Shown in pieces: positions 22,272 to 34,038 of a stretch of 64,000 bases of DNA. This DNA is from Geosiphon pyriformis (lineage: Eukaryota > Glomeromycota > Glomeromycetes > Archaeosporales > Geosiphonaceae): the NCBI GenBank assembly GCA_016748015.1, contig JAAOMT010000575.1, forward strand, positions 633 through 64,632, given 5' to 3'. The first letter of the stretch is position 1; every line of letters starts with the position of its first letter. Under the pieces are notes generated by a model. The model saw only the letters and a program-made list of their open reading frames with translations, searched no databases and was not told the DNA's origin. The translations under genes were made by a program, and so were the position numbers.

Positions 22272-23619
22272 TATAATAAACTTGATTAAAGTAAATTATT
22301 AAACACAATTTATGTTACATCTCAAATTTAATAATTTAAACCATAATCTAATTATATAAATTATTTATTATGTATAATTTCTAACTTTAATAATTTTCTT
22401 AATAAAAAAATCACTATTTTTTTTACTTTTTAAAATAAAAATTTAATAAAGTAAATTATACATAATTTTAATTAAAAAGTAGAATCTTAATTAACTATCA
22501 ACATTATTAATAAAAAAAATAATTATAACAATTGCAACAGATATAATAATTGTAGTATTTACGATATTATTGTTACTTTTTAAACTAAAAAATAAATCTG
22601 CTTTTTTTAGTTAAACTTTTTTCTCTATTAGATAATATGACTAATTCTTAAATTTATGAATCTTGAAATTATTTTGTATAAGTAAGAAAAGAAAATTTTA
22701 ATTAATTGTGTTTTATTTTTAAAGACTTTATCTGATTTTATGAGTGTCTTTTAAAATGTTTAAAATATTCAAGTTTTATTGTCAATTACAAATCTAGCCT
22801 ATTTGAATAATATAATTTTTCTAATTGAAATATTCCTTTAGAAAATTTTAACAATTTTTTTTCAAGATTTTGAATCAAAATTTCTTTAATGACTGCAAAA
22901 AATTAAAGTTATTAACAGTTAATTTATGAAAAATTTGAATATATTGGGTAATAAGTTATTTGGATTTAATAAGTAAAAAAAAACTAAAAAATTACTGAAA
23001 TAACTTGAATGCAATTAATTATGCTGCTAATATTAGAAAGAATACTCTGCTCGAGGAGTTTTGCTTACTCTTTTTCCATCAGCCCAATCAAAAATGCTTT
23101 TTTTCTGTGCCACTATTCCTTTTACTTTTTCGCTGTGTTATACTTTGAAATTGACCCAAATATTCTACGATAAAAGGTGTTTTTGGATTCTTATCCTACT
23201 GAAATACCACATTTCCTGGTCACATTTTTATAAAAGTTGGTTGTTTAGTATCTCACAATATTTATGACAATTCAAATTCTCATTAAAACCAATTTTCCAA
23301 ATTTATAGCTTAAAGGGATTATGTGAAGAATGGCAATTTAGCCCAACCTTAAAAGCTCGTTCCGGACTTTTCGTTTGCCGACTTCCAAACTGTAATCTGA
23401 TTTTGGCCGCAGTAGCGAAATAATTTCTGTACACGATTTTTACATTTGCGGCGATGAATCACAGTATAATTTTAAGTGGTAGCACGCATTGGGTAAATAA
23501 TAATTTGGGTGACATTAGGCACATACAAAGATAACATTTATTCGTCGACCTTTTTTTGGCATATAAAAAAAAAATTAATTTTGGGATTAAATAAATCCAG
23601 TAAATATTAATAAACTCAA
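19564..23619. other. intergenic with microsatellites and a GC-richer island
   Basis: No gene recognised. Holds a G11T9 homopolymer pair at 19733-19752, an ATT microsatellite at about 20058-20119, an AAT microsatellite at about 22238-22270, and a GC-richer patch at about 23340-23520 of unknown nature. Confidence 0.5.
20058..20119. repeat. ATT microsatellite
   Basis: About twenty ATT units with one interruption; the 72-codon minus-strand frame over it (poly-Asn) is a product of the repeat. Confidence 0.9.
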
Positions 23620-24215
23620 ATATTTACTTTGGATAAAAAAATTTTCTTGTGAATATTCCTTTTTAAATCGGCGAAAAAGATTTATGTAACATATTTAAAT
23701 AGTAAATTCATTAAATTTTCATAAAATTCAGGCTTTCTATTCAATAAAAACTGTCTAAAATTTATACTCAATCTTTGAAATTTTATTTAGAAATTTCTAA
23801 TAATTTGGATTTTGATCGAAATTCTCGAAAAATAAAGTTTTACCTCTCAAACAACCCAATAATTCTAATTTTAGTTTGATTTATAGCTTAATATTTTATT
23901 TTCAAATGAAATTTTAGATTTACAGAGCATTTTGTAATATAATCATTTTTAGGATTATAAAGATAGTAACTTTAAAATTTATCTATTTTATTCCATTATT
24001 TCAATTGATTCTAAAAGAGCAGTTATATCTTTAAATAGCAATGTTATTACTTACGTTGTTTTATAACGTAAAAATCAATCGATTCTATTTAAAATTTGCC
24101 ACTAATTTTCTTGACGGATTTTATTAATAACTACATAATGGGCATAAATTAAATGCAAAATATTTTGATCGGTCTGGTCAGGATTTAAATTCATTTTCCA
24201 TTAATTTTTCAAACG
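23620..24215 (-). repeat. inverted duplicate, copy 2 (partner 9215-9780)
   Basis: Read on the minus strand it follows the landmark order of 9215-9780. It lies about 300 bases upstream of the intact tetraspan gene, whereas the partner lies about 1.4 kb upstream of the decayed copy and in the opposite orientation. Confidence 0.65.
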
Positions 24216-24477
24216 TAAAAATGATATCGAATTTCATTGTGTTTTATCGAAACACTTGATTTTATAGTTCATGAAAAGGTATCATTAACGACATCAAATG
24301 AATTAAAAACACGATTACAATAAGGAAACACTAAGAATATTACATGCATATAATAGTAAATTCAATGAATTTACAATGATAATTATATCAAAAACAGGAT
24401 ATATTGTACTATTTGCAGTTATTATATAAACCCAGCTAATTTGACTTTAGACTTTTAATCCGAAAAAACTCTTTTAC

Positions 24478-24485
24478 TATAAAAG
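24478..24485 (+). promoter_or_regulatory. candidate TATA box of the tetraspan gene
   Basis: TATAAAAG lies 34 bases before the ATG at 24519. The decayed copy at 11213 has no equivalent at this place. The short distance would imply a very short leader, so this is only a candidate. Confidence 0.35.
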
Positions 24486-24518
24486 ACAAGATAAAATTTA
24501 ATAAAGAAAAATTAACAA

Positions 24519-25451
24519 ATGGAACGACCATTAGGCACCTCACCTCTTTCTACACCTCGTATGTCGCACTGTTGCTGTTGCATCAGACTGAAACCAGCTG
24601 TGGTGATTATTACTTTATTAACAATGGTATATTTATAACTTTATAACAACTTTTTTTATAATTTCCTTAGCTTTATTTCCAATATTAATTATTATAAAAT
24701 AATAAATATTATATTGAATCTTATTAGGTTAATAGTCTTTTTAATGCAATTACAGGAATTATGACTTTTACTGAAGATGAATCATTAGGAAGATGTAAGA
24801 ATTTATTATATTTTTTTTTGTTAAGATCTTTTTATTATTTTATACTTTTTCAATAAAAATTATTTTTACTTTTTTAGTTGATAAACTTTACTCGAATTTC
24901 TCTCTAATTGCTAGTATTATTAACCTTATAATCACTCTTGGATCAATATATGGTTTATTCGTTATCACTTTTGCGGTATTTTAATAAATATTTCACACTA
25001 CTAAAAATAATTATTTAAATATTTTATTTATCTCATCCTCAACTTTCTAACCTTTAAATCTCTTGTATAGAATATCTACCGTCTTCTCCGCCCATATGTT
25101 ATATTTACTTACCTAAGTATTGTATTACAATTCACCCTCGGAACCTTGAAAATAATCTTTTGTAGCAGTTTATCCGATAATAAGTATCATTGCACAATTT
25201 ATTACCATCAACTGCTACCATTTTATATTGTTTCATTTGTTTTAGAAATATTATTACTGGTGAGTAAATATTTTAAATTAAGAGTATTTAAAAGAAATTC
25301 GTTAAAAATAATTTTAACATATATTTTTCATCCTTAGATTTATTTCTCTTTGGTTATTGCTGCGTATGCTACTCATCGTCGCGAAAAAGAAGAGCGAAAC
25401 ATAGAATCTAGAGAAAATAATGGGAATTTGGCATTTAACAATAATGGATGA
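24519..25451 (+). CDS. unrecognised four-membrane-segment protein, five exons, 191 aa
   Basis: Exons 24519-24626, 24728-24794, 24878-24975, 25071-25259 and 25338-25451 join with consistent phase to 191 residues and a TGA stop; all introns are GT..AG and 74-101 bases long. The head is short with LGTSP, then a four-cysteine cluster (Cys18-21) directly before IRLKP and the first hydrophobic segment (about 27-48). Further membrane segments lie at about 69-91, 100-121 and 138-165. The last about 25 residues are charged and Asn-rich (REKEERN), probably cytosolic. The layout recalls small tetraspan membrane proteins; the cysteines next to the membrane are plausible lipidation sites, which is inference. 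I do not recognise the family. A decayed copy lies at 11213-12211, and the conservation of splice sites and reading frame between copies supports the model. A 28-unit AAT microsatellite begins 15 bases after the stop. Confidence 0.8.
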
Positions 25452-25465
25452 AATCCATACTCCTC

Positions 25466-25550
<85 letters not shown>
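25466..25550. repeat. AAT microsatellite, longest in the window
   Basis: About 28 uninterrupted AAT units directly after the tetraspan stop codon, therefore probably within its 3' untranslated region. The isoleucine-only open frame here is an artefact of the repeat. Confidence 0.95.
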
Positions 25551-25552
<2 letters not shown>

Positions 25553-26494
25553 TTGATATTGATTCTTTATAATGATGTTTTTAGCTGTAAAAAAGCTATA
25601 TATATATTATTTTTTTGGTTAATGAGATTTAAAAAATGGTTAGTTTGATTCATCTACTCGATTTCTGAGGGCTTTTAACTTTAAATTATTTCCTTATCAA
25701 AAATATTTATGCATATACATATTTTTAAAGTGAGCCTTTTAGTCAATTTGTTTTGTTTTTAGCATTAGAGATGTCGATGCATGAATATTAAATAATTATT
25801 ATGCTTATATTGAAAGCGTCACCACAAAGAATTTTCAAATTAATTTTAACTTATCACGTTGCGGTTTTACTTAGAGGGCATGGTAAATTTTTACCAGATT
25901 ATAAAAACCTGAAACATTTTAATTTACAAGGTTAATCATTTTTTTGTTCATGCTTCATAATAGTGAATTAATTATTTACTAAGATGAGCATGTTTAAATT
26001 TTTGTCATTTGATATTTCAAATGTAAAAATCCATGATTAAAGTAAAAGTGTTTGTTCCCATCTTATTAAAAGTTGATAAACCATTTTTTGTCTAATACGT
26101 TTGAAATAGTAAAATATGGTTTCAGTTTTTTGTGAGTTCTGAAAATGATCGCGTCAGGTCTCTTCTGATTTTAAAAATAATTTACTTTATACTTTGTCGG
26201 CTCTTGATTTGATTTTCAATTTTTTTGGCCCCCAGACAATAACCTTTTCAAGAACAAAGGTATCGAATTTTTTATATTTCTATTTTAGCGAAATCTTAAG
26301 TTTGACCACAAATTTTTAAAAACTTCATGATTTGGCAAATTAGCTTTTGAATTTTCAAGATAGATATTCGATTTATATTTTCCCTCACATTTCATCAAAG
26401 AAAATAATTTTTGTCCCAATTATAAATAGTTTTATTTTTATTATTTTTCCTTCATCTTTCCAAAATACAGAAACAATTTAAAAAAAATTCGTCT
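25551..26494. other. intergenic, nothing recognised
   Basis: AT-rich sequence without a supported gene or repeat. Confidence 0.5.
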
Positions 26495-28546
26495 TTTACA
26501 AAGCTTTTATGTTTCTCATCCTTCTATTAGTGAGAAAAAATTTTCTCAATGCAATAAATTTAGTAACTTAGACTAGTTTTTCTTTTTTCCTTTTAAGTTG
26601 AAATGTTTTTTTTCGTCAGAAAATACACGAACCGAAATATTGAAAATCTAATATGTAATGTGAAGAAAATTTCACGCTCTTAATTTGTCATAGAAATATC
26701 ATCATGATATAATAATCATTATTGTCTTAACGAAATTTTAATAGCAGGTACTCCTCATATGTTATTATAATTTTTATTACAATTTTTATTATTATCAAGC
26801 AGTAAACACCCTTCTTACACCAAAACCCTTCCATATTTAGGATATGATTTCGGAGTAAAACATGTCGAGTCACTATTGTAGCTTTTATTATTATTCAAAT
26901 CAATATTATTTTTTCAACTAGTATAAAATTCAGTGCTGATTTTGTGAAAAATTTCTTTCCCTAAAGACCACAGATTGACCTGTAAATATTTCAAAAACTT
27001 CTTATATCTTACCAATGTCACCCCAACAACACCTTCTCGCTTTATCCAATGATTTTTGGAATTTATTCAACACTCAGAAGTTCTCTGATGTTAACATTAT
27101 AGTTGGCGAAGAGCCCAATATCAAAACTTTTCATGCTCATTCGCAAATTTTAGCAGCAAAATCACCATATTTTGCTATAGCACTCTCTAGTAATTAGATT
27201 AAAAGGCAAAACAATACCATTATCTTGGCTAAACCTAATGTTTCACCTAATAATTTTGACATAATTCTCAGGTAAAGAGTTTCATTTGCTTTTAAGAATT
27301 TTAGCCAAAATTAAATCAAATATTTTATTTTCCTGCACAGATACATTTATAATGGTGATATCTCTCTTGATAAACATGAAGTGCCTACCATTTTAGAATT
27401 GCTTGTTACCGCTGATGAGCTTATTCTAGAGAATCTTATTGATACCATTGAAGACTATTTGATTGAACACCATCCAAAAGAGCTTGAAAAAAGTTTCGCC
27501 ACTTTGCACAACATTTCATTTATGCATGATTCTTTCAAAAAGTCAAAAAAATTTTGCACTGAAATAGCTGCTAACAATCCAGCTATAATCTTCAACTCGC
27601 AAGACTTCACCTCTCTTAGTGAGAATTTTCTTTCCTCAATTTTAACGCGGAATGACCTAAATATGGAAGAATCTAAAATATGGGAAAAGATTGTGGAATG
27701 GGGAGTTGCTAAATTGGATAAAAATTTTCAGATGGAAAAGGTTCTTTACTGGACAGATGAAAACTTTAATGTCTTCAAGGAATCCGTTGAAAGACTTCTA
27801 CCATTGATCCGCTTCTTTAACATATCTGCAGTTTACTTTTATCACAAAGTAAAACCATTTGCGAGAATTTTACCTGGAACTTTATGTGAAGATCTTTTAC
27901 ATCATTATCTCGTACCAGGTAGTCAACAAAAGTCTGTAGATGCTCAGCCATCACGTTTTTGCCACTTAAATACTGATTCAAGGCCTCTTGAATCGCAAGA
28001 TATAAAACGCCTTGATCGTTGGATTCAAGGCAAAAACAGAAATGCTGTTTTTGAAACTCAACTTGGAAATGATTTTAATTTGTTACTTCGAGGTAGTCGA
28101 GACGGATTCACTCCAGCCGATTTTCATCGATTATGCGATAATAAAGGAGCAACAGTTAGCGTAATCAAAGTGAAAGGAACTGGTCAGCTAATAGGTGGCT
28201 ATAACCCACAATCGTGGTACTCTAGAGGTAGTTGGTTGGATGGAGAAGGAAGTTTTATTTTTACCCTTGGAGATGGAAATATTAAACTTAGCAGATATGT
28301 TGGCGAATGTGGACCTTATGGGAATCTAAATTATGGTCCCTATTTTGAGGTAGTGGTCTTGTATTCGGTAGCAATGATTTTGGAGGTGGTAGTATTGTAT
28401 TGGGTAGCAAAGATTTTAAAAATAGATCAGGGTGCTATTGTAAAAAGACAAGAAATTATGAGCATTCTATAATGTCTGGATCAGAAAAGCAACGGGTAGA
28501 TTTTTTAGTCGAGGAGTATGAAGTTTTTCAAATTATAAAAAGATAG
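26495..28546 (+). repeat. inverted duplicate, BTB-TLDc unit copy B
   Basis: Matches the reverse complement of 15324-16920 over the gene and about 500 bases upstream. The two copies differ by scattered substitutions and small indels. Confidence 0.85.
27015..28546 (+). pseudogene. BTB-TLDc protein, copy B with nonsense codon and frameshift
   Basis: Exon 1 (27015-27271) encodes the BTB domain; codon 61 is TAG after ALSSN, where family members have Trp, so one G to A change would explain it. The frame then stays open to a good donor (CAG/GTAAAG) and intron 27272-27340. Exon 2 restores AGA TAC in phase and runs through the end of BTB (LRYIYNG), a BACK-like helical region (about residues 130-230), and a TLDc domain with LLLRGSRDGFTPADFH and GGYNPQSW. 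One G is missing near 28347, so the final about 65 residues are read out of frame to a stop at 28472; the true tail (VDFLVEEYEVFQ) is seen in the next frame to 28546. It is otherwise well preserved. BTB recruits cullin-3 in characterised proteins; TLDc is linked to oxidative stress and V-ATPase in other eukaryotes. Whether any product is made is doubtful. Confidence 0.85.
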
Positions 28547-29464
28547 ATTCGCTTTTATTTAATTTAATTATATATTTCCTGAAGGTTGTGTTATCTATTT
28601 TTAAATTTTTCACTGACAAAATATTCTATAGGCTACTATTTTAAGCCCCACAATAAATTTAAAAGAATAACATGCTTATTCAGGTTTAACTTGAAAACCG
28701 AAAGACTCGTATAAAAATTCGTATGTGAATGAATCTAATGGAATGAATCATTTATTTTAGATCACATGTTAAAAAAGTGCGAAAGTCGTAAAATTTCTTG
28801 CCCCGATGATACTAATCTCGATTTATCATTCTTATGATCAATGATTTCGGTAGGTTCCATTTTGATTCAGTCGTAAAAAGTGGCTTAAAATCAAGAATAA
28901 CCATTATATCTCTTAGTTAGCTGCATTCAAAACTTTCTAATAGAAAATAAACAAATAACCCTTCTTACTTGCGTGTTTACTTAATCGTTGTCGTGATTCT
29001 AAAGGATTCAAACGAAATGGACGAAGGAATAATCAATCTTGAAAATAAATTTCCCAGAAATCAATGAAGTAAAATAAGTTTTTTAAACTGCCGAGTATTT
29101 CTACATATTTGCCTAATGGGTTTTTTATACTATGAATCCATCACAAAATTATCATCGAGGATAGTAAAATAATCTTATCTGGTTGATTCAATGTATTTCT
29201 AAACATCCCTCTACATGATAGTATTTTTACTTTACAGAGATACTTGGTCTCAGCATCGGTCCAGTTTCATTGTTTTGATAAATAGAAATATTATTATTGA
29301 ACAATAAGGTTATAAGTTATGTTTACTTCAATTTAAAATATAAAGTTTATATTACTTTATACAGTAATATAGATGACATATAATAGTTATATTACACTAC
29401 CTCATAGTAGATCATTTATTAGTATCTAAAGAGAACCTACTCATTATAAAAATCATATGATCAT
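28547..29464. other. intergenic, nothing recognised
   Basis: AT-rich sequence with no supported feature. Confidence 0.5.
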
Positions 29465-29719
29465 ATGGAAACTAAAATAACTTATGGAATGTTTCGTAAT
29501 TGGGTCTACTGGTTCACTGCTTTTACTGTCTTACTAAAATTTCTGGGCTGGTACATCAAGAAACAAAAATATTATAGACATCCTAAGATTTTACAATATC
29601 TTTCAAAAAATGCTAAGATTGAATGGAATGGGAAAACGGGAGAATTAATTTTTTCATTAAAAACAGATGCTCGGTACGAAATTTTTTATATCAAAACTAC
29701 CTATATAATATTTTACTAA
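29465..29719 (+). CDS. possible first exon of an unidentified membrane-anchored protein
   Basis: Open frame of 84 codons with ATG at 29465. The start encodes a hydrophobic segment (about residues 10-27, WVYWFTAFTVLLKFLGWY) followed by a basic KKQKYYRHPK stretch and a well-balanced soluble part (LSKNAKIEWNGKTGELIF). A possible GT donor follows DAR at about 29672, and the residues after it look non-coding, so this may be exon 1 of a gene whose other exons I cannot find in the AT-rich sequence downstream, or an isolated relic. It lies 3 kb before the lipase-like gene on the same strand. No function assigned. Confidence 0.4.
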   Translation: METKITYGMFRNWVYWFTAFTVLLKFLGWYIKKQKYYRHPKILQYLSKNAKIEWNGKTGELIFSLKTDARYEIFYIKTTYIIFY

Positions 29720-32700
29720 AATATAATTAGACTTAAGTTAAAATAATCTAAAAAATTGAAATAATCAAGAGATTCAGAAAAACCACCTCATTTTCAAAAT
29801 GTTATTTCTCTTTTGAATTTTTTTTGGATAGTTGTTTAATTTTCTGTTCTCCTTAATTTTTCAATATTTCAAAATTCTTATTTTCGGAAACATTGACATC
29901 TAAATACAACTAGTATTATGCTAATATCATCCTAACTGTTTCTTATTATGAAATAATCGCCATTAAATAAAGGCCTGATTTAAATTTTATGAAAATTAGT
30001 GCATTTAAGTGAATTAAAAGACTGTATATAAACAGAGATCAAAGAATAACTAGTATTATTAATACAAAATTCTTCAAAACATTCTTTCAAATAGCTTTAC
30101 AATCACTCTGCAATTCTCTTTATTAAATAAAAAGCTATATTATATTATTAAACATCATAAATAATTTTTAATTATGCTAAAATTTTGATATTCAAACAAC
30201 ACTTCTATCTTTTCTAATTCTACTTTTTTATTTTCATTTAGTTATTGAACCAGCTCTTTTACAAATCCATATGATTAATCAAACTTTAGATTGAAGATAA
30301 ACAAATAGTATTTTCCAAATTGTAATGAAAAGACAAATTTTTAGTATGTAGTTTATGGAATAATATCTAATAATGTTGTAGACTATAAAAGATTTGAGAA
30401 ATAACATAATAAAAATAAAAGCATAAGCTGTAGAAATAAAAAAACAGCAAAAAATATAATTAATTAACATAATTAAAATCTTGTTTCTTTTTGTTTTATA
30501 TTGATTATTTGACTTGCCTAAAATACTTTGAAATAATTATTATCAAATAGCTTTAATTTTAATTTCTCGGAATTTTTTTTAGTATTTCACATTATTTTTA
30601 CAAACTAAAACTTTTTGTTTTATATTAATTTTCTAAATAACTTAAAATTATTTTACAAAAATAAAGCATAATAAAAATAACTAGCTCTATTTATTAATAA
30701 TTAAATTATTTACCTAAAAACTGATTTAAATCTTAAGTGTCACAATATTAATACTTTTGAAAAATTTGGTTGTTTTTATCAAATGATTTTGTTTTTAAAA
30801 GTATAATATTTGGCAATTATTAAATAAGCACTAATTTGTTTATTTTAAAATTCTAAAAATTTTTGAACTATTCTTTAATATTGTATATAGCTTTTTTTAA
30901 AATAATTTTTATCACAATTATTATGCTTATTTCATGTAAATACATTATTTTTAATTATATTTTTATTTAGTATTTGTTTTTTTTTCAAGAATAAATATTT
31001 TTAGATTAACTCCTTTATATTGGGTTTATTGGAATTTGTGATATTAATACTTCGTCAAAAACTATAGATTTTTTATTGTTATTTTTAGGAAATTTTCGCA
31101 TATTTACATTTAATATAGATTAAACAAAAATTTGAGACCTTCATAAAAATTTTGAAATTCATAATATTTTTCAATTTTACTAACAATAATTCGAATGTTT
31201 CTTTGCTCAAAAATTACATATTTTTTTTAGAAATATATTCCTGACAAAATGACCAAAAACTTGAGCAAAATCTTCAAATTCTTTGCTTAAAATAGATTTT
31301 GCCTAAATATAACGAATTCGTCAAATGTAGACATTTCATTATGAATGACCTAATATTAGATAGAAAATACAGTACATATATTGTCCAAATACAAGTGAGG
31401 TTATCCAAGCGATCCAAAAATTAGTTGAAGATAGATATCCCATTATAATTTAATGTGAGATATAAAATACAGTATGGAATAAACTTTAAATCAAGCCAAA
31501 ACAGCAAAGGAAGTTTTCATTGTCTTTATATAAACATTTAAGTAGTTTTCATAGTTAAAGTAAAAATTATCAAAAATACAAGAATTAAGCAGGTTAATTT
31601 TCTATAAAAATAAGAAAACTTATAAAGTAATGATAATATTAAATAAAAAGCTCTCAAAGAACAGCATTAGATTTTTATTGGCTTTAACGGCATTTATTTT
31701 GATAGATTAGGACAAAAATAAATTTAACCTTTTACAAATTGGAAAAATTCAATTCTGATTAAAAGCGCACAGTATAAAAACTTGTTTTAGAATTCCTAGA
31801 TTGAAAAGTTTAAAAAAATGCAAGATTTTTGCAGATTATATGCTAATATTAAATAAAGATACTCTTTTATCTGAAAAAACGTGAAAACTTATTTTGGATT
31901 TAAAATTCCAGTGAGAAAAAGATTTTTGATTTACTGTAAAATTATTTTACAATGCTAATTGAAAGATCAATGTTAAAATGAGAGGAAATATTATAACAAA
32001 GATATTTTATGAAGATTTGATTATTTTTCTATACACACAATTGATTGATAATATTTTAAATCCTTTTAAATAGATTTTATTCTTTTGTTACTATTGTTTA
32101 GAAATCTCTAATTAAAAAATAAAATTTTACTTTTGGCGATGGGAATATTTCTTTATAATAAATTAGAAGCTGCAGCCATTAGAAATTTCAATTTAAAACG
32201 CATTAATCACATTTACCATACGAAATTTAAACATATTAAAAAATTGTAATATATATATATATATATGAGATCATTTCTGTGGAATAAAGTTATTTATTTA
32301 TTTATTTATTTATTCGTTTGTTCATTTTGAAAACGCAATACAAAGTTTCTATAGCTTAATTGACCATATTCCAAATGTTAAAATTATAGGAGATGTTTGA
32401 TATTTTTGGTACACTCATATCAAAATAAATTCAAATAAACTCCTTAAAAGTTCTCAATTTTTAACCAAATTCCATATGAACTAATATAATTGCATATTAT
32501 AAAATCATTATTATATGTACACGCATTTTGGAATATCCTATCAATCATGTGCATATGATATTAACCCAACAGAACAAATGATAGCTTTGAATATAGTTTT
32601 TTCCGAAGATTTTCATAATAAAAAATAAGTAATGTCGGTCAAAATTTAAAGAAAAATATTTCAAGAGATTCAATAATAGGACTTTTTTGATATTATTCAT

Positions 32701-32728
32701 AATAAACTCATGGAAAAGTAAATAACTG
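29720..32728. other. intergenic, very AT-rich
   Basis: No gene seen. Contains a short AT dinucleotide run at about 32250-32265 and a TTTA repeat at about 32290-32312. No recognisable mobile element. Confidence 0.5.
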
Positions 32729-34038
32729 ATGAAACGAATGGAATTGTTATTTCGTCTCATCAAGAGAAACAATTTTTTTTGGATTACTATATTCTTATGC
32801 TTGATCTTTTCAGCTACGAACTCTTCTGCTGATGAGAAGGAGCCCGAGTATTCCGACGCTCCATCATGGCAAACATTTTTTTCAACTGAAAATTTATTCA
32901 AATTGCTCCAACAAGCTCCAATAAAGGACAGTTCTACTCAAACCCAAATAACAAAGAAAACAAGTCTATCATTTTTGTCCAAGGTGACAAGATTGACGCA
33001 GGAAATTTATTGCCAGAACAATTCAGAATTGATGATTGCGCCTGGGATATATGGTAAGTGAAAGAAACGTTAAACTGAAATTATATTAAAAGAAACCAAT
33101 TGAAAAAATAAAATTTCGACAATTTAGCTTGGATATCTTCTCTCCAAGATAAAATTGAATCTCCACACCAAGATAAGATTTATGAGTACTATAAGGAAAC
33201 GTGGTTGGGTTACGCAATAATTGCAAGATTTAGAACTCCAGAATTAAATTATAATGAGCTTATTGCCATGGGCAAAAAGCCAAAAACGGTACCTTTTCCT
33301 TATAATAGAAAAGCTATGATATTAGGAGACTTTTTCACAAAATATTGGGATCTCGCAAATCAGATTGCTGAAAGTTTGAAATTTTATGGAGAGGAAGTAG
33401 TTTATACATATGATGCTTTTATTTTTACTGGACATGGCGGGGGAGCAGGTAAAAGTTTAAATAAATAAAAGATAAATTTTTTAAATATTTCCTAGCCAAT
33501 TAATTTTTTTATTTCAATTTTTTCACAGTACTAGCAACTTTCACCGCATTGGTTTTCCAGCATAAGTGGCCTAAAAGGAAAATAAAATTGGTAACCTATG
33601 GAGCCCCACGTATAGGAAACTACTTTTTTATAATGTATTTACAGTCACGGTTCTGGGTTGAACGGGTAACAGTCCGTCAAGATAATGTTCCCCTATTCTT
33701 TGGAAACAAATATTTGACTCACACTGCCTATGAAACTTGGATTGCTGGAGATGAAGATTGTGATTGTTCAGATATTAACGAGAACGTAAAACCAGAGATA
33801 TATCGATGTACCAATTTTGTGGGTGGTGAGAATATGGTTTGTTCGAGCTTTATAATTTGGGATGATATGCTAAATTTTATTTCTCTTCCTCTTTTACTCA
33901 CCTTATTAATTCAAACTTTTCTAGAAATGTAACTTAAAATTCGAGCCACCAAAACCTACATTTCCGGAACAAAGACCAAGTGACCATTTAGGACCATATT
34001 TCAATTATATAATGTCTCCTGAAGGATGTAAAAGATAA
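32729..34038 (+). CDS. class 3 lipase-like secreted protein, four exons, nucleophile Ser replaced
   Basis: Exons 32729-33053, 33128-33448, 33529-33836 and 33925-34038 join in phase to 355 codons. The N-terminus has a hydrophobic signal or anchor (FFWITIFLCLIFSA, about residues 16-30). The fold is that of class 3 (fungal triacylglycerol) lipases: AIIARF strand, TGHGGGAVLATFTAL at the nucleophile elbow, LVTYGAPRIGN strand, then VRQDNVP (likely catalytic Asp) and LTHTAYETWI (likely catalytic His), and a Cys-containing tail with HLGPYF. In active members the elbow reads GHSxGG; here residue 212 is Gly (codon GGC, one base from AGC Ser). If the model is right, the classic nucleophile is absent and the protein may be inactive or use another role. 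The last intron has a weaker GTTTGT donor but gives the conserved family tail. Confidence 0.8.

Noticed and set aside
25448-25648. Open frame coding a long isoleucine run
   Set aside because: Product of the AAT microsatellite.
32545-32901. Minus-strand 118-codon frame
   Set aside because: Opposite strand of lipase exon 1, which has signal sequence, consistent splicing and family motifs.
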